Below are positions 58,412 to 64,000 of a DNA stretch of 64,000 nt, in pieces. Position 1 is the first letter of the stretch. Every line of letters begins with the position of its first letter. Position numbers and translations under genes: made by a program. Under the pieces are notes generated by a model. It searched no databases. It had not been told where the DNA came from and saw only the letters and a program-made list of their open reading frames with translations. Source of the stretch: Pseudomonas yangonensis (lineage in GTDB: Bacteria > Pseudomonadota > Gammaproteobacteria > Pseudomonadales > Pseudomonadaceae); the NCBI RefSeq assembly GCF_009932725.1, contig NZ_BLJU01000012.1, positions 162,752 through 226,751 on the forward strand. Direction: 5' to 3'.

Positions 58412-60592
58412 TCAAGACCTTGCCGCCACCCGTTCCAGCGGCCGGTAATGTGGAGGGAAGCGGGCCAGGATTTCTTCCAGCGGTACCGGTTTGCTGAACA
58501 GATAACCCTGCACCTGATCGCAGCCGCGCTCCTGCAGGAATGCCAGCTGGGCGGTGGTTTCCACACCTTCGGCGACGACCTTCAGATGCAGGGCATGGGC
58601 CATGGCAATGATGGCGTGGACGATCTCGCGGTCCTGATTGGAGTTGGCTACGTCCTGAATGAAGGAGCGGTCCACCTTCAGCGTATCCAGCGGCAATCGA
58701 CGCAGATAGGCGAGGGAGGAGTAGCCGGTGCCGAAGTCGTCGATGGACAGACTCACGCCCAGCGCGCGAATGTTTTCCAGCAGGCCGATGGCGCGGTTGA
58801 TGTTGCTCAGCAGCGCGCTTTCGGTCACTTCCAGCTCCAGGCAATGGGCGGGGCAACGGGTCGCGTTCAGCAACTGCTCGATACGGCCCGGCAACTGGTC
58901 ATTGGCCAGATTGAGCGCCGAGCAGTTGACCGCGATCTTCAAACCCGGATAGCCCATCTGTTCAAGGCTGTGGAGGTCGAGACAGGCCCGACGCAGCACC
59001 CAGTTGTCGAGCTGATCGATAAAGCCGTTGGCCTCGGCGATGGCGATGAAGCGTTCCGGGGTGAGCAGACCGTGCTGTGGATGATTCCAGCGCACCAGGG
59101 CTTCGAGCTTGCTCAATGCACCGCTGCGCAGATCGATGATCGGCTGGTAGTAGAGGAGCAGGCCATTGTCCTGCAGCAGCGCCTGACGCAGATCTTCCTC
59201 GAGTTGCAGCTCGAATGAGGCTTTCTGCTTCAGGTGCGGGTTGAAGAAATGCACCACATTGCGCCCGCTGCCCTTGGATTGATAAAGCGCCAGATCGGCG
59301 TGCTTGAGCAGCTCGTCGGCGCTGCTGCCGTCCTGTGGGAACAGGCTGATGCCGACGCTGGTGGTCATCACGATCCTGCGCCCGGCAAGGCTGATCGGCT
59401 CCTTCATCTGCTCCAGCACGCGCGCGGCCAGGGCGCGTGGGTCGGCGTTACTGTCCAGGCTGGCGACCACGCAGAACTCGTCGCCACCGAAGCGCGCGAT
59501 GATGTCGCGCTCACGCAATGCAGCACGAATGCGCTGCGCCACCACACGCAGCAGTTCGTCGCCGGCATCGTGGCCAAGGCTGTCATTGATGCGCTTGAAG
59601 TGGTCGACATCGAGAAACATCACCGCCAGGGTGCGCCCGGTCACCGCGTGTTCTTCCAGCGTGGCGGCGAATACCCGGTTGAAGCCGCGGCGATTGAGCA
59701 GTTCGGTGAGTGGGTCGAAATGCGCCACCTGTTCCAGCGAGGCCTTGGCCTGATCGAGCTGCACCAGCAGGGTGTTGACCCGTTGCAGGTCGCGCTCCTT
59801 GTCATCGAGCTTTCTATCGATCCAGGCCGCCGCCAGGCTAAGGCTGAGGATCAGCAGGGTGATGGAGGCGACGATCAGTACCAGTTGCACACTGTTGTCG
59901 GCGCTGCGCAGTTGCAGCAGCGTGCCTTCCTGCACCACCAGATTGAGCGCGGCCATGCCGGTGTAGTGCATGGAGGCGATCGCCACGCCCATCACCAGCG
60001 CCGCAGAAACCATCATCCAGCGCTGGCGCTTCTGCGAGCCGTGGCGGACGTAGCGGTTGAGCAGCAGCGCGGCGAAGCTGGCACTGATGGCGATGACGAT
60101 GGAAAGGGTGAACAGGCCGCCGTGGTAGTAGGCCTGGGCCTCTGAGCGAATCGCCGCCATGCCGCTGTAGTGCATGGCGCTGATGCCCAGGCCGATGATC
60201 ACGGCCGCCAGCAACTGGCGGCTCAACCCGGGACGCGGCATGGCCATGTAGTAGAGGGCGAGAAGAGCGGCGGCCAACGCCACCAGGAGCGACAGGATGG
60301 TGATGGCGAGGTCGTAGCGAATGGCGACCGGCGCCTGGAAGGCCAACATACCGATGAAGTGCATGGACCAGATCGCGCCCGCCAGGCACAGCCCGCCGAG
60401 AAGCCCCCAGACCAGGCGCATGCTGCGTCTTTGCACGTGATCGAGATGCCTGGCGATGGTCAGGGTGCTGAGGCTGCCAACGCTGGCGATGACGTATGAC
60501 AGAGCCACCAGCCAGGGATCATGTTGGCAGTCGAGGAGAAGCTGCCCTTGTTCGGGCAGATCGACAAGAAAGCGGATCCAGAGTCCTTCCAT
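58412..60592 (-). CDS. MHYT-GGDEF-EAL cyclic-di-GMP protein (MucR/NbdA-like)
   Basis: A 726-aa membrane protein with seven N-terminal helices forming an MHYT sensor; the three motif repeats read SMHFIGM, AMHYSGM and SMHYTGM, proposed to bind metal and sense gas or redox. The GGDEF domain (about 300-460) has intact GGDEF and RxxD (RERD), and the EAL domain (about 475-715) has LEALVRW, VNCSALNL, DDFGTGYSS and AEGVET, so both synthesis and breakdown of c-di-GMP look possible. Same architecture as MucR and NbdA of P. aeruginosa; I cannot decide between them. The ATG at 60592 has AGGGGA about 7 nt upstream. Confidence 0.88.
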   Translation of the reverse strand: MEGLWIRFLVDLPEQGQLLLDCQHDPWLVALSYVIASVGSLSTLTIARHLDHVQRRSMRLVWGLLGGLCLAGAIWSMHFIGMLAFQAPVAIRYDLAITILSLLVALAAALLALYYMAMPRPGLSRQLLAAVIIGLGISAMHYSGMAAIRSEAQAYYHGGLFTLSIVIAISASFAALLLNRYVRHGSQKRQRWMMVSAALVMGVAIASMHYTGMAALNLVVQEGTLLQLRSADNSVQLVLIVASITLLILSLSLAAAWIDRKLDDKERDLQRVNTLLVQLDQAKASLEQVAHFDPLTELLNRRGFNRVFAATLEEHAVTGRTLAVMFLDVDHFKRINDSLGHDAGDELLRVVAQRIRAALRERDIIARFGGDEFCVVASLDSNADPRALAARVLEQMKEPISLAGRRIVMTTSVGISLFPQDGSSADELLKHADLALYQSKGSGRNVVHFFNPHLKQKASFELQLEEDLRQALLQDNGLLLYYQPIIDLRSGALSKLEALVRWNHPQHGLLTPERFIAIAEANGFIDQLDNWVLRRACLDLHSLEQMGYPGLKIAVNCSALNLANDQLPGRIEQLLNATRCPAHCLELEVTESALLSNINRAIGLLENIRALGVSLSIDDFGTGYSSLAYLRRLPLDTLKVDRSFIQDVANSNQDREIVHAIIAMAHALHLKVVAEGVETTAQLAFLQERGCDQVQGYLFSKPVPLEEILARFPPHYRPLERVAARS

Positions 60593-60903
60593 AGTCATTT
60601 CCCCTGGCTCAGGGCGCTGCACATGTCCGTTCAGTGAAGCACAGGCACGCTCGTACTACTTGTGAACCCATAGGAATCAGGTCAAGAAATGATCAGTGCC
60701 AATAAGTTTTTAGCACAAGAAAATGGCACTTTGCCTTAGCGCAGCGAATATCGGGCAGCAACCTGGCAGCTTGTGGTCTGGATGATAGCCAAGTGCATGG
60801 TCAGCTACGGTGCATGGCCAATGCGCATGGCCGGAGCCGGGGACTGGAGCGGCACTTGGACGGCGTGCCCTTTCGGGGGAAAGGGCGCGCCGTGTCGGAT
60901 TCT
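60593..60903. other. Intergenic gap between two minus-strand genes
   Basis: About 311 bp upstream of the MHYT gene and downstream of the MDR gene. It contains the hairpin at 60862-60891 and AT-rich sequence around 60690-60735 that could hold the MHYT-gene promoter. No gene seen. Confidence 0.5.
60862..60891. terminator. Hairpin downstream of the MDR gene
   Basis: GGCGTGCCCTTTC / GAAAGGGCGCGCC, a 13-bp stem with one G-T wobble and a GGGG loop, just past the MDR stop at 60904. There is no T tract, so it may be a weak terminator. Confidence 0.5.
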
Positions 60904-61881
60904 TCAAGGCACCAGCAGAATCTTGCCGTCGCGTTCGCCGCTGGCCGCTGCCGCTACCGCGTCCTTGATGTGTTCCAGATCGTAGGTGGCCGCAACCCGT
61001 GTCTTCAGTTTGCCACTGGCAATCAGCTGGACCAGCTCGCCGAACACCTTCATCTGCTGCGCCGGGCTGGCCTGCTGGAACCACTTGGCCAGCCAGAAGC
61101 CGCGCAGGGTCACGTCGCGGAACACGAACGAGGCCGGCGAAACCTGGCAGGCCTGGCCGCTCATCATGCCGTAGTTGACCAGCACGCCGCCGTTGGCCAG
61201 GGCCGCAGCGATGTGATCGGTGCTTTCTCCACCTACGGCATCGATGCCCAGACGCACTTCCGCGCCGCCTGTGGCAGCACGCACGCGCTTGGCCAGGTCC
61301 GGGCCGTCCACCAGTACCAGATCGCCGCCTTCGGCCTCGACGGCGGCGATCGCCGATTCGCGGCGCACCACGTTGATGGTCTTGAAGCCGCGCAGCTTGG
61401 CCAGCTGAATCAGGTAGCTGCCGACGCCGGAGTTGGCGGCGTTCTGGATCACCCAGTCGCCCGGCTTGAGGTCGACGAACTCGCTGAGCAGCAGCGAAGC
61501 GGTCGGCGGGTTGACGGTGAGCATGGCCAACTGCAGCGGGTCGGCATCCGGCAGCGGGATGAGCTTGTCTGCCGGCGCGTTCATGGCCGTGACCCAGGTA
61601 CCGCAGCCCACCGGCAGCAGCACGGTCTGGCCGACCTTGAAGTTGCCGACGCCCTCCCCGAGCGCCTCGACCTTGCCGATGCCCTCATTGCCGCCGACCG
61701 CAGGTAGCGGCGGCAGCATGCCGTATGCGCCGGTCAGGGTCAGCACGTCGGACGGATTGATCGGCGCAGCCAGCACCTTGACCCGCACCTGACCCGCAGC
61801 GGGCTCCGGTAACTGCAGCGGCACGGCGCTGATGACGTCCTGCGGCACCGGGCCGCGTTGCTGGTATTCGGCTTTGAGCAT
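60904..61881 (-). CDS. MDR-family NADPH:quinone/enoyl reductase
   Basis: A 325-aa medium-chain reductase: MLKAEYQQRGPVPQDVISAV, LAAPINPSDVLTLTGAYGML, PAVGGNEGIGKVEALGEGV, the cofactor segment DWVIQNAANSGVGSYLIQLA, LRGFKTINVVRRE and GIDAVGGES. It is closest to the 2-enoyl-CoA/quinone reductase (MECR-like, ETR) group, without the zinc-binding set. AGGAG is 8 nt before the ATG at 61881; longer in-frame sequence upstream is not coding. Divergent from the solute-binding-protein gene. Confidence 0.85.
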   Translation of the reverse strand: MLKAEYQQRGPVPQDVISAVPLQLPEPAAGQVRVKVLAAPINPSDVLTLTGAYGMLPPLPAVGGNEGIGKVEALGEGVGNFKVGQTVLLPVGCGTWVTAMNAPADKLIPLPDADPLQLAMLTVNPPTASLLLSEFVDLKPGDWVIQNAANSGVGSYLIQLAKLRGFKTINVVRRESAIAAVEAEGGDLVLVDGPDLAKRVRAATGGAEVRLGIDAVGGESTDHIAAALANGGVLVNYGMMSGQACQVSPASFVFRDVTLRGFWLAKWFQQASPAQQMKVFGELVQLIASGKLKTRVAATYDLEHIKDAVAAAASGERDGKILLVP

Positions 61882-62023
61882 GGTCTGATCTCCTGAAATC
61901 GGGCGCAAAATGCGTGCAGCCAGTCTAGCCACGAAAAGGCAAAGCGGAATGAATCGACCGGCATCCACTCTGGTTATTAAGGCCGCCAGCCGTCTATGCT
62001 CTGGCAGTCCGATAGCGGGGTAG

Positions 62024-62752
62024 ATGATGGTCAGATGGTGGCTGGGCTTGATGTTGGCTTGCCTGAGCGCGACGGCTGCCGCGGAGGTGCTGCATGTCGG
62101 TTTCGGCACGCACAAGCCGCCTTACGTGTTCGAAGGTGAACCGCGTGGCCTGGAGTACGAGTTGGTGGAGCGCGCCGCGCACAACGCCGGCTTCGAACTG
62201 ACCGCCTATTACGCACCGATGGAGCGCCTGCACCTGATGCTGCGGCGCGGCGAAATCGATGCCATTACCACTACCCACGAGCGCAGCGGGGTTGTGGCGT
62301 TCTATTCCGATGTCTATATCCACTACCACAACGTTGCAGTGTCGCTGGCCAGTCGGGATTATCACATCGAGCGTATCGCCGATCTGAGCAACTATGCAGT
62401 CAGCGCCTTTCAGCGGGCCCGCCTGCTGCTCGGGCCAGAGTTCGAGCGTATGGCCATGAACAACCCGCGCTATCGCGAGGAGGCGCTGCAGATCAACCGC
62501 AATCGCCTGCTCTACAGCGGCCGCACCGATGTGGTGGTGGGTGACAAGCGCATCATTCGCTACCTCAATCGTGAGGTGAACGACCAGGTCGACGTGAGCC
62601 AATCGCTCGACTGGTTCGAAATCTTCCCACCTACGCCATACCGCGTCGGCTTTCGGCGGCAGCAGCACCGTCTGCGTTTCGATGAGGGGTTGCGCATGTT
62701 GCGCGAATCCGGCGACTACCAGCGCATCGAACGGCGCTATCTGGCTGACTGA
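62024..62752 (+). CDS. Periplasmic amino-acid-type solute-binding protein
   Basis: A 242-aa SBP_bac_3-type protein with a signal peptide (LGLMLACLSATAAA). The mature fold has VGFGTHKPPYVFEGEPRGLE, ERLHLMLRRGEIDAITTTHE and RRQQHRLRFDEGLRMLRESG. It has no transporter partner nearby, so it may be an orphan sensor- or transporter-associated binding protein. The ligand is unknown: the canonical amino-acid site residues are only partly readable. Start ATG 62024, immediately followed by a second ATG. Confidence 0.82.
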   Translation: MMVRWWLGLMLACLSATAAAEVLHVGFGTHKPPYVFEGEPRGLEYELVERAAHNAGFELTAYYAPMERLHLMLRRGEIDAITTTHERSGVVAFYSDVYIHYHNVAVSLASRDYHIERIADLSNYAVSAFQRARLLLGPEFERMAMNNPRYREEALQINRNRLLYSGRTDVVVGDKRIIRYLNREVNDQVDVSQSLDWFEIFPPTPYRVGFRRQQHRLRFDEGLRMLRESGDYQRIERRYLAD

Positions 62753-62835
62753 AATCTGAGGAAACTTTTGCAGGGCTGCCACGGCAGAAAGGCTGTTGCA
62801 CTATGCCGGCTTGTCTGACGACTGGAGACGTCTCG

Positions 62836-63981
62836 ATGCCGCGCCTGAAACCCCTCGCAGCCCTCGGCCTGATCGCCCTGATCGGCTCCCAGTACAGCTT
62901 CGCCGAAGACCGGCAGCTATCTTCGGAACTGGGTCCGCTGAACGTCCATACCATCGCCGAAGGCCTGGCCAATCCATGGGCTGTGGCCTTTCTGCCGGAC
63001 GGTCAGGGCTATCTGGTCAGCGAGCGGCCAGGCGCCTTGCGCTGGATAAGTGCCGAGGGAAAGGTATCCGAGCCGCTGCGCGGCGTGCCGGACGTCTTTG
63101 CCGTCGGCCAGGGCGGTTTGCTCGACGTGGTGCTGTCGCCTGATTTCGCAGAGGACCGACTGGTCTACCTGTCCTACGCCGAGAAGGGCGACGGCGCCGC
63201 GGGAACGGCGGTCGGGCGCGGCAAGCTGTCGGCCGATGCTTCTGCCCTGGAAAATTTCGAGGTGATATTCCGCCAACAGCCCAAGCTGTCGAGCGGCACG
63301 CACTTCGGCTCGCGCCTGGTGTTCGACCGTGACGGCCATCTGTTCATCGCCCTGGGTGACAACAACGACCGCCCCACCGCGCAGGAGCTGGACAAGTTGC
63401 AGGGCAAGCTGGTGCGTATCTTCCCGGACGGGCGCATCCCCGAGGACAACCCTTTCGTTTCCCGCGATGGCGCGCGTAAGGAAATCTGGTCCTACGGGCA
63501 CCGCAACCAGCAGGGGGCGGCGCTCAACCCCTGGAGCGGCCGCCTCTGGACTCACGAGCACGGCCCGCGCGGCGGGGATGAAATCAACATTCCCGAAGCC
63601 GGCAAGAACTACGGCTGGCCGCTGGCGACCCACGGCATCAATTACTCGATGCTGCCGATCCCCGAAGCCAAGGGCAAAACGGTCGAAGGTACCGAGCCGC
63701 CGCATCATGTCTGGGAAAAATCGCCTGCGATCAGCGGCATGGCGTTCTACGATGCCGAGCGTTTCCCCGCCTGGCAGCAGAACCTGTTCATCGGTGCGCT
63801 GGCCAGCCAGGCGCTGATTCGCCTGCAGCTCGACGGCGATCAAATCGTGCATGAGGAGCGTTTGCTGGAATCGCTGAAGGCACGGATACGTGATGTGCGG
63901 CAGGGGCCGGACGGCTATATCTACGTGCTGACGGATGCGCCGAAAGGGCAGTTGCTGCGCCTGGGTCTGGCGGGCGAGTAA
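62836..63981 (+). CDS. PQQ-dependent soluble aldose sugar dehydrogenase (YliI/Asd type)
   Basis: A 381-aa periplasmic beta-propeller dehydrogenase oxidising aldoses with PQQ. The signal peptide is MPRLKPLAALGLIALIGSQYSFA. Conserved parts are NPWAVAFLPDG, SGTHFGSRLVFDRDGHLFIA (catalytic His), KLQGKLVRIFPDGRIPEDNP, WSYGHRNQQGAALNPWSG and HEHGPRGGDEINIPEAGKNYGWP with the PQQ/calcium-contacting residues. GGAG is 8 nt before the ATG at 62836. It needs PQQ made elsewhere. The last 19 bases of the window after the stop hold nothing. Confidence 0.9.
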   Translation: MPRLKPLAALGLIALIGSQYSFAEDRQLSSELGPLNVHTIAEGLANPWAVAFLPDGQGYLVSERPGALRWISAEGKVSEPLRGVPDVFAVGQGGLLDVVLSPDFAEDRLVYLSYAEKGDGAAGTAVGRGKLSADASALENFEVIFRQQPKLSSGTHFGSRLVFDRDGHLFIALGDNNDRPTAQELDKLQGKLVRIFPDGRIPEDNPFVSRDGARKEIWSYGHRNQQGAALNPWSGRLWTHEHGPRGGDEINIPEAGKNYGWPLATHGINYSMLPIPEAKGKTVEGTEPPHHVWEKSPAISGMAFYDAERFPAWQQNLFIGALASQALIRLQLDGDQIVHEERLLESLKARIRDVRQGPDGYIYVLTDAPKGQLLRLGLAGE

Positions 63982-64000
63982 GCTTGGGGGGAGGCTGAGG

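Noticed and set aside
60710..60730. Sigma-54 promoter (TGGCAC near 60716)
   Set aside because: The spacing to a TTGC element does not fit TGGCAC-N5-TTGCA.
1..64000. CRISPR arrays, tRNA or rRNA genes, prophage or IS elements
   Set aside because: I saw no regularly spaced direct repeats, no rRNA-like or cloverleaf sequences, and no transposase, integrase or phage structural proteins.

Overview
The window reads as chromosomal DNA of a high-GC gamma-proteobacterium, almost certainly a Pseudomonas. The gene content fits (class I fumarase, PykA, MnmC, a two-domain polyphosphate:AMP phosphotransferase, OpgGH, an Rsm-type sRNA). So do several gene orders I recall from P. aeruginosa: fumarase / GGDEF protein / ferredoxin reductase / enoyl-CoA isomerase / pykA / Usp, and mnmC / pap / thiolase. 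Species assignment is inference; a member of the mendocina/oleovorans side of the genus is plausible. I see no phage, IS element, CRISPR array, rRNA or tRNA. The region is core chromosome with small accessory redox modules.

Layout. 1-6.9 kb: a partial DUF1028 gene, D-serine dehydratase, a compound inverted-repeat element, fumarase, a membrane diguanylate cyclase overlapping a ferredoxin reductase, and an enoyl-CoA isomerase-like gene. 6.9-12.5 kb: pyruvate kinase, a universal stress protein, two lipoproteins with repeats, a DUF4124 protein, a PilZ protein and SirB1. 12.6-16.6 kb: a leucine dehydrogenase-like enzyme, an EamA permease broken by a 1-nt frameshift and preceded by a Cys-rich short ORF with a terminator, a DUF488 protein, a LexA-boxed YebG-like protein and a PsiE-like protein. 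16.6-28 kb: a SWIM-SNF2 helicase, an AraC regulator divergent from periplasmic beta-glucosidase BglX, opgGH for osmoregulated periplasmic glucans, cytochrome b561, and a strong candidate RsmA-sequestering sRNA. 28-34.4 kb: a LysR / old-yellow-enzyme / MFS cluster, a UvrD-like helicase and a second EamA transporter. 34.4-42 kb: MnmC, polyphosphate:AMP phosphotransferase, a thiolase, a LysE exporter and two overlapping paralogous LysR genes.

42-53 kb is a chain of redox/detoxification modules with local regulators. It holds a GST plus a PNPOx/FAD/2Fe-2S fusion protein; AzoR with a convergent LysR; and a MerR-type regulon in which a divergent OYE-like gene and a secreted acetoacetate-decarboxylase-like gene share near-identical 19-bp-spacer promoters. 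It ends with an ArsR-controlled quinone oxidoreductase/ABM pair carrying three near-identical 20-bp operators. 53-64 kb: a phosphonate/selenate-type ABC operon divergent from a tartronate-semialdehyde-reductase/hydroxypyruvate-isomerase pair, a REP-like repeat cluster, an MHYT-GGDEF-EAL protein, a quinone/enoyl reductase, a periplasmic solute-binding protein and a PQQ-type sugar dehydrogenase.

The most notable regulatory signals I read directly are: the Rsm-like sRNA (about 27935-28041), the paired MerR-type promoters (48139-48169 and 48231-48261), the ArsR operators with an apparently leaderless arsR, the LexA box at 15838-15853, a dyad shared by the AraC gene and a remote EamA gene (20284 and 33404), and a branched 5' UTR that may sequester the GST ribosome-binding site (42070-42168).
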